64,000 bases of DNA from Paenibacillus sp. SYP-B3998 (GCF_010820665.1 NZ_JAAIKC010000001.1:806001-870000); one strand, 5' to 3'. Counted from the stretch's first letter, positions 43,705 to 53,815 are shown. The notes: generated by a model from the letters alone, not told the origin. Made by a program: numbers and translations.

Positions 43705-44820
43705 ATGATTAAAGAAGAAGTTATGCACTGTGCCGGTTGCGGCGTGGAGCTACAGACGGAAGAACCAAGCAAGCTCGGTTATGTGCCTGCAGAAGCTTTG
43801 CAGAAGGAACCTATCATTTGCCAACGCTGCTATCGCATTAAGCATTATAATGAATCGTCGAGCATTACGTTGAAGCAGGACGATTTCCTCAAGTTGCTAG
43901 GTCACGTCGGTCAGACAAAGGCTTTAGTTGTCAACATTGTCGATATTTTCGATTTTGAAGGCAGTATGATCAGCAGTTTATCCAGATTTGTTGGAAGCAA
44001 CCCGATTTTATTAGTCGTGAACAAAATTGATTTGCTTCCGAAGGTGACGAACCCGAACAAAATTATTAACTGGGTACAGCGCCGAGCCAAAGAACAAAAT
44101 CTCCGTGTGGTAGATATCGTATTATGTAGTGCGAAGAAGAACATGGGCTTTGATCGTGTTATCTCTGCCGTTGCGGAACATCGAGGCAATCACGATGTGT
44201 ATGTAGTAGGAGCAACAAATGTTGGTAAATCAACGTTAATCAATCGTTTGATCAGCGATTACAGCGATTTAGAAGCTGAATTGACGACTTCTCAATATCC
44301 AGGAACGACGCTTGACTTGGTGAAAATACCTCTGGATGACGGCTGCTATATTGTCGATACGCCAGGAATTGTGTATGCCCATCGCTTGACGGAGGTCGTC
44401 ACAAAGCGTGATTTATCGCAAATTATGCCGGATAAACCGCTCAAACCGATGGTCTTTCAACTGAATGAAAGCCAGACACTGTTTTTCGGAGCGATGGCTC
44501 GGTTTGATTTTATCAAAGGTGAGCATCAGTCGTTCACTTGCTACACATCGAACGCGATTCAAATTCACCGCACTAAGCTGGAAAAAGCGGATGAATTGTA
44601 TGAAGGGCATAAAGGTGAGATGCTGACGCCTCCGCGCAAAGCAGATTTGGACGAACTGCCTAAGTTTGTGAAGCACCCGATTCACATTCCAAAAGGGAAA
44701 CGAATCGATGTGCTAATTTCTGGTTTAGGCTGGATCAAAGTAAACAGTGAAGCTGGCGCTGATCTTGCGGTGCATGCGCCAAAAGGTGTTAAGGTCATTG
44801 CGCGGGAGTCTTTAATATAG
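43705..44820 (+). CDS. yqeH: Ribosome-assembly GTPase YqeH
   Basis: Circularly permuted GTPase of 371 residues required for 30S subunit assembly. The N-terminal zinc ribbon shows CAGCG and CQRCY. The G4 motif NKIDLLPK near residue 112 comes before G1 GATNVGKST near residue 168 and G3 DTPG, which is the permuted order. It lies between yqeG and aroE as in Bacillus. Confidence 0.95.
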   Translation: MIKEEVMHCAGCGVELQTEEPSKLGYVPAEALQKEPIICQRCYRIKHYNESSSITLKQDDFLKLLGHVGQTKALVVNIVDIFDFEGSMISSLSRFVGSNPILLVVNKIDLLPKVTNPNKIINWVQRRAKEQNLRVVDIVLCSAKKNMGFDRVISAVAEHRGNHDVYVVGATNVGKSTLINRLISDYSDLEAELTTSQYPGTTLDLVKIPLDDGCYIVDTPGIVYAHRLTEVVTKRDLSQIMPDKPLKPMVFQLNESQTLFFGAMARFDFIKGEHQSFTCYTSNAIQIHRTKLEKADELYEGHKGEMLTPPRKADLDELPKFVKHPIHIPKGKRIDVLISGLGWIKVNSEAGADLAVHAPKGVKVIARESLI

Positions 44821-44873
44821 GATTGATGCGGATAATGGAAGTTCTGCCAAAGTAAAACGCTAAGGGGGAAGCC

Positions 44874-45734
44874 ATGGAGAGCAAACGGACGCTAGACAGC
44901 CATACCATCCTTTATGGTGTTTTCGGGGATCCGATTCGGCATTCGCGTTCGCCGATTATGCTGAATCGTGCATTCCAAGAGACAGGTGTGAATGCGGCGT
45001 ATGCGGCATTCCACGTAACCCAACAAGGTTTAGGCGATGCGATTCGCGGTATTCGCTCTCTGGGTTATCGTGGCATTAATGTGACGATTCCACATAAGGT
45101 GGAAGTGATGCAGTATCTTGATGAGATTGATGAAGGGGCGCAGGTCATCGGCGCCGTTAATACGATTGTTAACGATGCTGGTCGTCTAATTGGTTACAAT
45201 ACAGATGGCATCGGCTACGTTCGCTCATTGAAGGAAGAAACCGGCATCGAGCTGCAGGGGAAAACCGTGCTGCTGCTGGGCGCAGGCGGCGCGGCGCGAG
45301 GTATAGCCTACGCCCTTGCCAAAGAAGGAGCGGCATGTATTTATATTGCTAATCGCACCAAAGAACGAGCGGTTGAGCTTGCCGGAACCATTGGCGGTTT
45401 CACGAAAGCCATTGGGCTAGGTCTGGACGAACTAGAACAAGTCATTGGCGATGCAGAGCTTATTGTGAATACGACGTCGGCAGGCATGCATCCGAATGTG
45501 GACGAGCTGCCCATGTCGGCTGACCTTTTGCGTTCTCACCATCTTGTCAGCGATTTGATTTACAATCCGCGGATTACCAAATTTCTCCGAGTAGCTGAGG
45601 CATTAGGAGCTCGCATTCACGGAGGATTAGGTATGTTTATTTATCAAGGCGCTTATGCTTTTGAATATTGGACTGGCACACCTGCGCCCGTTGGGGCAAT
45701 GAGACAGGTTGTAGAACAGTCTTTAGCTGAATAG
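44874..45734 (+). CDS. aroE: Shikimate dehydrogenase
   Basis: 286 residues; reduces 3-dehydroshikimate to shikimate with NADPH in aromatic amino-acid synthesis. Visible are the substrate loop GDPIRHSRSPIMLN, the catalytic Lys in NVTIPHKVEVM near residue 77, NADP-binding GAGGAARGIAYAL near residue 137, and the C-terminal GLGMFIYQGAYAFE. It starts behind AAGGGGGAAGCC and is followed after 15 bases by the YhbY gene. Confidence 0.96.
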   Translation: MESKRTLDSHTILYGVFGDPIRHSRSPIMLNRAFQETGVNAAYAAFHVTQQGLGDAIRGIRSLGYRGINVTIPHKVEVMQYLDEIDEGAQVIGAVNTIVNDAGRLIGYNTDGIGYVRSLKEETGIELQGKTVLLLGAGGAARGIAYALAKEGAACIYIANRTKERAVELAGTIGGFTKAIGLGLDELEQVIGDAELIVNTTSAGMHPNVDELPMSADLLRSHHLVSDLIYNPRITKFLRVAEALGARIHGGLGMFIYQGAYAFEYWTGTPAPVGAMRQVVEQSLAE

Positions 45735-45749
45735 AATAGAGGGACATCC

Positions 45750-46043
45750 ATGTTAACAAGCAAACAGAAACGTTATTTGCGCTCGATGGCGCATCATTTA
45801 GATCCGATCTTCCAAGTAGGAAAAGGCGGTGTAAACGATCATTTGATTCGTCACATCCAAGAAGCAATTGAAGTTCGTGAATTAATCAAAATTACGGTAC
45901 TCAACAACAGTGGGGAAGATCGCAGTGAAGTGGGTACTGAATTGGCTGAGAAGTCAGGTGCTGATCTCGTTCAAGTCATTGGTAAAATTGTTGTGCTTTA
46001 CAAAGAATCGCGGGATCAGAAGAAAATCGAATTACCGCGATAA
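45750..46043 (+). CDS. yhbY: CRM-domain RNA-binding protein YhbY/YqeI
   Basis: 97 residues, a single CRM domain. Signatures: KQKRYLRSMAHHLDPIFQVG, then GKGGV and REL-type ELIKITVLNN. It associates with pre-ribosomal particles. The gene order aroE-yhbY-nadD is the standard one in Bacilli. Confidence 0.93.
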   Translation: MLTSKQKRYLRSMAHHLDPIFQVGKGGVNDHLIRHIQEAIEVRELIKITVLNNSGEDRSEVGTELAEKSGADLVQVIGKIVVLYKESRDQKKIELPR

Positions 46044-46055
46044 AGAGGTGCAAGC

Positions 46056-46643
46056 ATGCTGGTCGGAATTATGGGAGGCACCTTCGACCCGATTCATACC
46101 GGTCATTTGATCGCAGCGGAACGGGCGAGGGTGGAAGCAGATCTGGATGAAGTATGGTTAATGCCCGCGAACGTGCCGCCGCACAAGCCAAATGCTCCTA
46201 AAGCAACGGCTAAGCAGCGTTGGGAAATGGTCGTCGTGGCTGCAGAGGGAAATCCGTTTTTTCGTCCACTAGATATCGAAATTGGTAAAGGCGGCGTATC
46301 TTACAGTATTGATACGATTGAACTGCTTTGTGCAAACAACCCCAATACGGAATTTGTCTATATCATTGGGGCGGATATGGTGCAGTATTTGCCGCAGTGG
46401 CATCGCATTGATGACATCGTGCGGCAAATTCAATTTATCGGCCTAGCCAGACCTGGTTACGAGCTTGATATGGAGAAAATACCAGCACATATTCGTTCGC
46501 GTGTGAAGATTCTACCTATGCCTCTTATTGACATTTCTTCGACAATGATTCGGGAGGAAATGTATAAAGGAAGATCGGTTCGTTACCTTGTTCCAGATGC
46601 TGTGCATACTTACATGGAGGTGAATCGTTTGTATGGATCGTGA
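46056..46643 (+). CDS. nadD: Nicotinate-nucleotide adenylyltransferase
   Basis: 195 residues; adenylates nicotinate mononucleotide in NAD synthesis. Nucleotidyltransferase motifs GGTFDPIHTGHL at residue 6 and ISSTMIREEM near residue 159 are present. The 3' end overlaps yqeK by 11 bases, indicating coupled translation. Confidence 0.95.
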   Translation: MLVGIMGGTFDPIHTGHLIAAERARVEADLDEVWLMPANVPPHKPNAPKATAKQRWEMVVVAAEGNPFFRPLDIEIGKGGVSYSIDTIELLCANNPNTEFVYIIGADMVQYLPQWHRIDDIVRQIQFIGLARPGYELDMEKIPAHIRSRVKILPMPLIDISSTMIREEMYKGRSVRYLVPDAVHTYMEVNRLYGS

Positions 46644-47208
46644 ACAATTGATTTCCGCTGTGAAAGAGCAAATGCCTGAAAAACGGTGGCTGCATACGCT
46701 AGGTGTTATGGAAACAGCCGTTATATTAGCTAAACGTTATGGAGCGGACCCGTCCAAAGCGGATTTGGCAGCAATTTTGCATGACTATTGTAAATATTGG
46801 CCTGTCCAAGAACAAGCAAAGATTATTCGAGAGAACAACGATCTTCCGCAGGATTTACTTGCTTATGACAAAGAGCTTTGGCATTCACATGCTGGCGCCT
46901 ATATGGCAAAGTCGCAATTCGGTGTTCATGACGAGGAGATTCTCGACGCGATTCGTTATCACACGTCTGGTCGTGAAGGCATGACATTGCTTGACAAAAT
47001 TGTATGTTTGGCTGACTATATGGAACCTGGTCGCGATTTTCCTGGTGTGCATAATATTCGTGAAATCGCTGAACATAGTATTGAGAAGGCGCTTATTGCC
47101 GGTTTCGATTCTACGATCAGCTTTTTAGTTTCCAAAGGTAAACGGATTTACCCGTTAACGATATTGACACGTAATGATTTAATTGAACAGATACAGAGCG
47201 AATCCTAG
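46633..47208 (+). CDS. yqeK: YqeK HD-domain hydrolase
   Basis: 191 residues of the HD superfamily. Metal ligands: His in WLHTLGVMETAV near residue 20, HD pair in AAILHDYCKY near residue 48, His in LWHSHAGAY and the Asp in DKIVCLADYMEPGR near residue 120. YqeK proteins hydrolyse diadenosine tetraphosphate symmetrically. It starts inside nadD behind GGAGGTG. Confidence 0.93.
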   Translation: MDREQLISAVKEQMPEKRWLHTLGVMETAVILAKRYGADPSKADLAAILHDYCKYWPVQEQAKIIRENNDLPQDLLAYDKELWHSHAGAYMAKSQFGVHDEEILDAIRYHTSGREGMTLLDKIVCLADYMEPGRDFPGVHNIREIAEHSIEKALIAGFDSTISFLVSKGKRIYPLTILTRNDLIEQIQSES

Positions 47209-47220
47209 GAGGATGATGGA

Positions 47221-47568
47221 ATGAGTATAACCCCAGAAGCAATTATGAAATTCGTGGTAGAAGCTGCAGAAGACAAAAAAGCAATGAACGTGGTGACACT
47301 AAACTTGCAAGGCATTTCTATTGTTGCCGACTACTTCGTTATTTGCCATGGTAATTCAGAGACGCAGGTGCAGGCAATCGCGACGGAAGCGAGAAAGAAA
47401 GCTCAGGAGCATGGCGTGCGAATTAGAGGCTACGAGGGTGTAGATACCGCAAGATGGGTACTGCTTGACCTAGGGGATGTAGTTCTTCATGTATTCCATC
47501 GCGACGAACGGGAGTATTACAATATTGAGAGACTTTGGTCGGATGCTAAAGTTGTGGAGCGCGTATGA
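47221..47568 (+). CDS. rsfS: Ribosomal silencing factor RsfS
   Basis: 115 residues; binds ribosomal protein L14 and blocks subunit joining in starvation. Family strings: VTLNLQGISIVADYFVICHG near residue 25 and ARWVLLDLGDVVLHVFH near residue 79. AGGAGG precedes the ATG. It overlaps the next gene by four bases. Confidence 0.95.
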   Translation: MSITPEAIMKFVVEAAEDKKAMNVVTLNLQGISIVADYFVICHGNSETQVQAIATEARKKAQEHGVRIRGYEGVDTARWVLLDLGDVVLHVFHRDEREYYNIERLWSDAKVVERV

Positions 47569-48461
47569 GAATGGAAGCAGGAACACTCGTCACCTTAGAG
47601 GTGGCGAGGGAAGTTCCACCCAACGGTTATTTCTTGACCGACGGCTATCAAGATGTGCTTCTGCCCTATGCTGAAATCGTAGGCTCTATGATCAAGCCTG
47701 GAGATAGCGTAGAAGCGTTTCTGTTTCATGATACACAGGACAGGTTGATGGCTACGATGAAACGGCCTCATTTAGTTATGGGTGAGGTTGGACTTCTGGA
47801 AGTGGTGGACATTCATCCGCGATTTGGCTACTTTTTGGAAATAGGTCTAGGCCGCAATTTGCTGCTCCCTTATCGAAATGTGCCAGAATTGGAAACTCTA
47901 CGTCCTGTAGTTGGAGATAAAGTGTATGCTACGCTAGCTCATGATCGCCAGGGGCGCTTAATTGCGAAGCTCGCTTTAGAAGAAGACTTAGCTCCGCTTT
48001 GTGTGCGGGCACCGTCCACGTGGAGCAATCAATGGGTCGATGCACGTGTCTATCGCCCCTTACAAATAGGAACTTTCGTTATTTGTGAGGCGGGTGTTTT
48101 AGGTTATGGTGTTATCGGGCTTATAGCGGCTCCAGAACGGACTCGTCTGTTGCGTGTGGGTGAGTTGGTTAAGGTTAGGGTTTCTTTTGTCCGCGAGGAA
48201 GACGGACGGGTTAATCTCTCGATGCGGCTTCCAAAAGAGTTAGGTCGCGATGAGGATGCCGAGCGCATCCTGAGCGCGCTCAAAGAGCGAACAAATGGCG
48301 CTATGCCTTTTTCCGATCAGACATCCGCAGATATGATTAAAGATCGATTCGGCATGAGTAAAGCTGCCTTCAAACGCGCAATGGGCAAGCTCATGAAGGA
48401 AGGACTTATCTATCAGGAGGATAACTGGACTTATCTGAAACAAGAGGAGACGCAGGGCTAA
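47565..48461 (+). CDS. S1-domain RNA-binding protein (CvfB/YitL-like)
   Basis: 298 residues of the CvfB family: several S1-like beta-barrel segments (LTDGYQDVLLPYAEIV; FLEIGLGRNLLLPYRNVPEL; VKVRVSFVREEDGRVNLSMR) and a C-terminal winged helix (DMIKDRFGMSKAAFKRAMGK). CvfB affects virulence-gene expression in staphylococci; the biochemical role is RNA binding. The start overlaps rsfS as ATGA, and yqeM follows after two bases, so it is embedded in the ribosome-linked yqe operon, where Bacillus has no such gene. Confidence 0.88.
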   Translation: MRMEAGTLVTLEVAREVPPNGYFLTDGYQDVLLPYAEIVGSMIKPGDSVEAFLFHDTQDRLMATMKRPHLVMGEVGLLEVVDIHPRFGYFLEIGLGRNLLLPYRNVPELETLRPVVGDKVYATLAHDRQGRLIAKLALEEDLAPLCVRAPSTWSNQWVDARVYRPLQIGTFVICEAGVLGYGVIGLIAAPERTRLLRVGELVKVRVSFVREEDGRVNLSMRLPKELGRDEDAERILSALKERTNGAMPFSDQTSADMIKDRFGMSKAAFKRAMGKLMKEGLIYQEDNWTYLKQEETQG

Positions 48462-48463
48462 AG

Positions 48464-49225
48464 ATGAGCTACGAAAGATTTGCGTACACATATGACCGCC
48501 TGATGGAGAGCATGCCTTACGGGGAATGGCTCCGATTTGCCAGAGAAAGCTTTGAACGATTCGGTACCAAGCCAACTGCGTTAGTTGATTTGGGATGTGG
48601 AACCGGAACATTAGCGATTCCTCTTGCCCTTGAAGGCTATCGGGTAACGGGCATCGATTTATCAGAGGATATGCTTGCTGTTGCAGAACAAAAGGCGGAA
48701 CAGCGTAGTACGCTTTTGAAAAATGGTTCGCTGCGTTGGGTGCAGCAGGATTTGCGCGAGTGGGGCATCGGCGAGCAGGTGGATGCAGCGATTTCGTTTT
48801 GTGATTGCATCAATTATTTGTTGGAAGAAGAAGAGATTATACAGACATTCCAGCAAACGTATGATGGGCTTAAGCCTGGAGGTTTATTTTTGTTTGACGT
48901 ACATACCCCTGAGCAGCTGTTTGCTTACGCCGAATCACAGCCGTTTTTTTTGGATGAAGAAGATGTGTCTTACATTTGGACAAGCGAGTTAGATGATGAG
49001 CGCGTTCAGATTGAACACAATTTGACGATCTTTGTTCAAGACAAAGAAGGTTCAGATCGGTTTAGACGTATTGATGAGATGCATGTACAGCGCGCTTATC
49101 CACTAGGATGGTTGGAACAACAGCTTCATGAGGTCGGATTTAAAGAGGTGCACAAGGGGAGTGATTTCACATGGAATTCGCCAACCGTGACAACAGAGCG
49201 AGCATTCTTCGTAGCGAAGAAATAG
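48464..49225 (+). CDS. yqeM: Class I SAM-dependent methyltransferase YqeM
   Basis: 253 residues. The S-adenosylmethionine motif I is VDLGCGTGTLAIPLA near residue 39, followed by GIDLSEDML and a DVHTPEQL core strand. The methylated target is unknown. It closes the yqeG-yqeM series and precedes leuS, as in Bacillus. Confidence 0.9.
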   Translation: MSYERFAYTYDRLMESMPYGEWLRFARESFERFGTKPTALVDLGCGTGTLAIPLALEGYRVTGIDLSEDMLAVAEQKAEQRSTLLKNGSLRWVQQDLREWGIGEQVDAAISFCDCINYLLEEEEIIQTFQQTYDGLKPGGLFLFDVHTPEQLFAYAESQPFFLDEEDVSYIWTSELDDERVQIEHNLTIFVQDKEGSDRFRRIDEMHVQRAYPLGWLEQQLHEVGFKEVHKGSDFTWNSPTVTTERAFFVAKK

Positions 49226-49247
49226 CGAAGTTATCGTTAAGCGTGGC

Positions 49248-49277
49248 TTGACAGTGCGGCATTAATTTACATATAAT
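49248..49277 (+). promoter_or_regulatory. Consensus sigma-A promoter of leuS
   Basis: TTGACA at 49248-49253 and TATAAT at 49272-49277, both perfect, with an 18-base spacer. It feeds the T-box leader that begins about 25 bases later. Confidence 0.88.
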
Positions 49278-49304
49278 CATAGCTAATTAGTTGTTAGAAA
49301 AGCT

Positions 49305-49562
49305 TTGAAGAGGAATAGTAGCTGGGCGCAGCATTTTTCAGAGAGCCGGGACTCAGGTGGAAACCGGTAGATGCAGCAAGTGAACTCGCCTCGGAGCTAG
49401 ATAGTGAACATCGTTACAGACGGTGCTAGCTGGATCGTTTCACCCGCGTTAAGGGGCAGAGTGAACACAGGCAAAGTATGCCGTGTGTTAACTAGGGTGG
49501 TACCACGGGAATTCAACCTCTCGTCCCTAGCGATATCCGCTAGGGATGAGGGGTTTTTTTGC
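49305..49562 (+). promoter_or_regulatory. T-box leader of leuS (tRNA-Leu sensing, specifier CUC)
   Basis: The region contains a stem I with GAACTCGCC, in which CTC at 49385-49387 is the likely Leu specifier codon, the conserved T-box bulge sequence AGGGTGGTACCACG at 49494-49507, and a terminator hairpin from 49518 (CCTCTCGTCCCTAGCG against CGCTAGGGATGAGG) ending in a T run to 49560. Uncharged tRNA-Leu would pair with the specifier and the TGGT of the T-box and favour the antiterminator, turning on leuS. Confidence 0.93.
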
Positions 49563-49618
49563 AGCACTTTTATGAACATAGGTAAGGCGCTAGCCTTACC
49601 TCAGGGAGGATCTTGTAT

Positions 49619-52078
49619 ATGTCAGAGGAAATTAAAGAAACAAGAGAACAGCTTGGGTATAACCCACAAGTGATCGAGCCGAAATGGCAAGCGGTTTGGG
49701 ACGCAAAGAAAACATTTAAGGTGCTCGAAAATTCGGAAAAACCGAAATTTTACGCACTCGATATGTTCCCATACCCATCTGGTGCAGGTTTGCATGTAGG
49801 GCACCCGGAAGGTTACACAGCAACAGATATCGTTTCGCGTTTCAAGCGGATGAGAGGCTATAACGTACTTCACCCGATGGGGTGGGACGCTTTTGGTTTG
49901 CCTGCCGAGCAGTATGCACTGGATACAGGGAATGATCCGCGTGATTTTACGAACAAGAACATTGACACGTTCCGCCGTCAAATTAAGTCACTTGGCTTCT
50001 CTTACGATTGGGACCGTGAAATCAGCACAACGGATCCTGAATATTACAAATGGACACAGTGGATTTTTATCCAGCTTTATAATAAAGGTCTGGCTTATGT
50101 AGACGAAGTGCCAGTAAATTGGTGCCCGGCTCTGGGGACAGTTTTGGCCAATGAGGAAGTCATTGACGGATTGAGCGAACGTGGTAACCATCCTGTTATT
50201 CGCAAGCCGATGCGTCAGTGGATTCTAAAAATTACTGAATACGCAGAGCGTCTTCTGGAAGATCTTGAGGAGCTGGATTGGTCTGAAAGCATTAAGGATA
50301 TGCAGCGCAACTGGATTGGGAAATCTACGGGCGCTGAGGTGCGCTTCGCAATTGAGGGTCATAGGGAACAAAGCTTGACTGTGTTTACTACACGTCCAGA
50401 TACTTTGTTCGGAGCAACTTATTGTGTGCTTGCGCCAGAGCATGAGCTTGTGCAATCCATCACAACAGAAACACAAGCGCCTGCGATCAAAGAATATCAA
50501 GAGAAAGCTTCTCGCAAAAGCGATTTGGAGCGCACCGATTTGGCGAAAGACAAAACAGGTGTATTCACGGGCGCTTACGCGATTAATCCAGTGAACGGAG
50601 CCAAAGTTCCCATTTGGATTGCCGACTATGTGCTAGGCGGCTACGGGACAGGAGCCATTATGGCTGTGCCTGGCCACGATCAACGCGACTGGGAATTTGC
50701 GAAGCAGTTCGATCTGCCTATTATCGAAGTTGTACAGGGTGGTAACGTTGAGAAAGAAGCTTATGCAGGAGACGGTCCTCACGTCAACTCTGAGCCAATC
50801 AATGGGCTGAACAATGAGCAAGGGATTAGCCATATGATCGCATGGTTGGAGCAGAACGGTAAAGGGAATGGAAAAGTCACTTACCGCCTAAGAGATTGGT
50901 TGTTCAGCCGTCAAAGATATTGGGGGGAACCGATTCCAATTCTCCATTTGGAAGATGGCACAATGAAGCCGGTGCCAGTGGATCAACTGCCGCTTCTTCT
51001 TCCTCAGGTCGATGAAATCAAGCCTTCAGGTACAGGAGAATCACCACTTGCAAACGTAGCCGATTGGGTGAATACAGTCGATCCTGAAACGGGAATGAAA
51101 GCTCGTCGCGAAACGAACACGATGCCGCAATGGGCTGGAAGCTGCTGGTATTACCTGCGCTTCATCGATCCGCATAACGATAAGGCTTTTTGCTCACATG
51201 AAATGCAGCAGCAATGGCTGCCTGTTGATCTTTATATCGGCGGCGCAGAGCATGCTGTGCTTCATCTGTTGTATGCGCGTTTCTGGCACAAAGTGCTCTA
51301 CGATCTTGGTTTTGTGCATACCAAAGAACCATTCCATAAGCTCGTGAACCAAGGTATGATTCTTGGGGAAAATATGGAGAAAATGAGTAAATCTCGTGGT
51401 AATGTCGTGAACCCTGACGATATTGTCAGTGATCAAGGTGCTGATACTTTGCGTATTTACGAAATGTTCATGGGTCCGCTTGAAGCTACGAAACCTTGGA
51501 ATACAACAGGCGTAGATGGCATATTCCGCTATTTGAGTCGTGTATGGAGATTGTTCGTTGATGAGAATGGCAACATACATCCAAAAATCAGCGCCGAGGA
51601 AACGCTTGGCAGCGATTCGTTCAAGCGCACCTGGCATCGCACGATCAAAAAAATTACTGAAGACTTTGAGGCTCTGCGTTTTAACACCGCAATTAGCCAA
51701 ATGATGATATTCGTCAACGAAGCTTACAAGACAGAGCGCTTACCGCTAGAAGCAATGAAAAACTTTGTGCAGGTGCTTTCTCCAATTGCTCCGCATTTGG
51801 CGGAAGAGCTGTGGGAGAAGCTGGGAGGCACAGATTCGATTACCTATGAGCCGTGGCCTTCTTATGATGAGGCTTGGACGGTTGACAATGAAGTTGAAAT
51901 CGTTGTGCAAGTTAATGGGAAAATCGTAGAACGCGTATTGATTTCCAAAGATACAGATGAGAAGGCAATGGAAGAACTAGCTTTAAACCTTGACAAAGTC
52001 AAAGAAGCGACCGCCGGAAAGGCCGTTCGCAAATTGATTGTTGTTAAAGGGAAGCTGGTTAATATCGTTGTAGGTTAA
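49619..52078 (+). CDS. leuS: Leucyl-tRNA synthetase
   Basis: 819 residues, class Ia synthetase. The HIGH-type motif is in [14 protein letters not shown] near residue 47 and KMSKS in [12 protein letters not shown] near residue 583. The editing domain (residues about 220-420) includes [12 protein letters not shown]. The ATG at 49619 is nine bases after AGGGAGG and is preferred to the TTG six bases upstream. Control by the T-box leader in front is evident. Confidence 0.97.
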   Translation: MSEEIKETREQLGYNPQVIEPKWQAVWDAKKTFKVLENSEKPKFYALDMFPYPSGAGLHVGHPEGYTATDIVSRFKRMRGYNVLHPMGWDAFGLPAEQYALDTGNDPRDFTNKNIDTFRRQIKSLGFSYDWDREISTTDPEYYKWTQWIFIQLYNKGLAYVDEVPVNWCPALGTVLANEEVIDGLSERGNHPVIRKPMRQWILKITEYAERLLEDLEELDWSESIKDMQRNWIGKSTGAEVRFAIEGHREQSLTVFTTRPDTLFGATYCVLAPEHELVQSITTETQAPAIKEYQEKASRKSDLERTDLAKDKTGVFTGAYAINPVNGAKVPIWIADYVLGGYGTGAIMAVPGHDQRDWEFAKQFDLPIIEVVQGGNVEKEAYAGDGPHVNSEPINGLNNEQGISHMIAWLEQNGKGNGKVTYRLRDWLFSRQRYWGEPIPILHLEDGTMKPVPVDQLPLLLPQVDEIKPSGTGESPLANVADWVNTVDPETGMKARRETNTMPQWAGSCWYYLRFIDPHNDKAFCSHEMQQQWLPVDLYIGGAEHAVLHLLYARFWHKVLYDLGFVHTKEPFHKLVNQGMILGENMEKMSKSRGNVVNPDDIVSDQGADTLRIYEMFMGPLEATKPWNTTGVDGIFRYLSRVWRLFVDENGNIHPKISAEETLGSDSFKRTWHRTIKKITEDFEALRFNTAISQMMIFVNEAYKTERLPLEAMKNFVQVLSPIAPHLAEELWEKLGGTDSITYEPWPSYDEAWTVDNEVEIVVQVNGKIVERVLISKDTDEKAMEELALNLDKVKEATAGKAVRKLIVVKGKLVNIVVG

Positions 52079-52103
52079 GTAAGGAAGTTGGCAACTGGGA
52101 AGG

Positions 52104-52931
52104 TTATTGTTTCAATGTAAATTGATGCTCTGCCTTCTCAAGGTCAGCTTCGAATTTGGCATGAGTGGCGTGTATGACATGTTGGAACATTCCCGCTAAC
52201 TCATTTTCCATTATGCGTAAGCCTTCGGCTGTAATACCGCCAGGAACGGATACTCGTTTTTGAAGCTGGGCAGGACTGAATCCGCCGGTTGTTAGCAACC
52301 TACCAGTACCTAATGTCATCTCGCTGGCAAGCAGCGTAGCTTCTTCAATAGAAATCCCCGTTTCGACCACCGCGGCTTCGATGAACGATTGAATAAAATA
52401 AGCAAGAAAAGCGGGTCCGCAACTAGATAGATCCGAAGAAATACGTGTATAGTGCTCAGACACCCGAATAGGGGTGGAAATATGAGTGAGTACATTTTCA
52501 ATCCATTCTTTATCCTCTGGCTGCATCCGATTTCCATGAATACAAAGCGTAGCCCCGCTCAACACATAGTTTGTAATACTAGGAATAATCTTACTGATTT
52601 TGGCTGGCAGCAAACCTTCCAAATGCCTGAGCAGAACTGGACTAGTAATCGAAACAAACATCTGAGAGGAAAGCACGTCCTTTTTGATTTCATCAATAAC
52701 CGTTTTGAACTCAGAAGGTTTCACACATAGAAAAACAAGATCGCTCTCCGTTACAACTTCTCTATTTGATCGGGCGACCTTTAGTCCCGGATAAGTCTCT
52801 GCAAGACGCTCAACTTTGTTTATTGTCCGATTTCCTGCAATAATTTGCTCCGGATTAAACGCACCGGAATGAATAAACGCCTCAATTAGAATACTTCCCA
52901 TACTCCCAGTACCGATGAATCCTACTTTCAT
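52104..52931 (-). CDS. comER: ComER (pyrroline-5-carboxylate-reductase-like protein)
   Basis: 275 residues of the ProC family. The dinucleotide motif is VGFIGTGSMGSILIEAF at the N-terminus, and the C-terminal half has SSCGPAFLAYFIQSFIEAA and RVSVPGGITAEGL. comER is transcribed away from comEA as in Bacillus, where it influences sporulation and biofilm decisions. The ATG at 52931 follows GGGAGGG; a TTG one codon earlier is less likely. It converges on leuS with only 25 bases between, and no clear terminator. Confidence 0.9.
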   Translation of the reverse strand: MKVGFIGTGSMGSILIEAFIHSGAFNPEQIIAGNRTINKVERLAETYPGLKVARSNREVVTESDLVFLCVKPSEFKTVIDEIKKDVLSSQMFVSITSPVLLRHLEGLLPAKISKIIPSITNYVLSGATLCIHGNRMQPEDKEWIENVLTHISTPIRVSEHYTRISSDLSSCGPAFLAYFIQSFIEAAVVETGISIEEATLLASEMTLGTGRLLTTGGFSPAQLQKRVSVPGGITAEGLRIMENELAGMFQHVIHATHAKFEADLEKAEHQFTLKQ

Positions 52932-53128
52932 CAAGTAATCCCTCCCGAAAAGTCAGTCATCTTGGCGAAAGTTTACGAACTTTTGAATTCTCCAGTAAAC
53001 TCGCGCCTTTATCCTTGTTGTCCCTCATACAGTTGGTTAGAACTGGGGCTATGATTTGCATTCCATTCAGATGCTTTTTCATTTATATGCCCTGCTGTAA
53101 ATAATTATGCTACAGAAGGAGTGAATTT

Positions 53129-53815
53129 GTGGATTTATTTAGTAAAAGGAAAGGCGTGATCGCACTCTGTGCTGCGTCTGTTTGTTTATTTAGTTACTTG
53201 ATTTGGCAGTTTATGCTTGGAGGTCGATCTGCCATTCAAAATGAATTCCAGCCTGTTAATAGTCAAATGCAGCAGGTCATTGCCCAAACTGCAGAAAAAA
53301 ACAACCAGCTATCTTCTAAAAAAGAATCGAATGGCGAACAAAAAAGCGCATCTCCTGAATCTGAAAAAGGGAAAGAAAACGAGAGCGAAAAAGCAGTAGT
53401 TGGCGCGACAGAGGATAAGCAAAAGAACGAAAATAAAACCGTGAAAAAGAATGAAAAAGAGAATGGAAAGCAAAACAAAAAACAGAATAACGAAGAAGAA
53501 GGCGTTAAAGAAGCAAGTGAAGGAACAGGAAGAAAACCTATATCGTCGAAAACGCCTTCTAAGTCATCAGCCCCATCTAAATCGAACGCTACAACCTCTG
53601 AGACATTAAGCGGACAACGCTTAGATTTGAATACGGCTACTTTGGAGCAGCTAAACTCACTACCTGGAGTTGGTGCAAGCAAGGCTAAGGAGATCATTGC
53701 ATACCGCAAGAAAAATGGCGGATTTAGTCGTCTCGATGAGTTGATTGAGGTAAAGGGCATCGGTGAGAAGCTGTTGGACAAGCTAAAGCCTCACCTTTAT
53801 GTAACTGAAAAGTAG
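53129..53815 (+). CDS. comEA: Competence DNA receptor ComEA with charged linker, no SLBB domain
   Basis: 228 residues from the GTG that follows GAAGGAG. One N-terminal membrane helix (about residues 9-30), then about 110 residues rich in Lys, Glu, Asn, Ser and Gln, and a C-terminal helix-hairpin-helix DNA-binding domain: LDLNTATLEQLNSLPGVGAS and FSRLDELIEVKGIGEKLLDK. ComEA binds incoming DNA outside the membrane. The SLBB-like domain present between helix and linker in Bacillus ComEA is not visible here; the low-complexity stretch takes its place. Identity is supported by comER, comEB and comEC nearby. Confidence 0.9.
   Translation: MDLFSKRKGVIALCAASVCLFSYLIWQFMLGGRSAIQNEFQPVNSQMQQVIAQTAEKNNQLSSKKESNGEQKSASPESEKGKENESEKAVVGATEDKQKNENKTVKKNEKENGKQNKKQNNEEEGVKEASEGTGRKPISSKTPSKSSAPSKSNATTSETLSGQRLDLNTATLEQLNSLPGVGASKAKEIIAYRKKNGGFSRLDELIEVKGIGEKLLDKLKPHLYVTEK

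Noticed and set aside
53263..53781. A 172-codon minus-strand frame opposite comEA
   Set aside because: It is the shadow of the Lys/Glu codon-rich linker, giving runs of Phe and Ser; no start signal.
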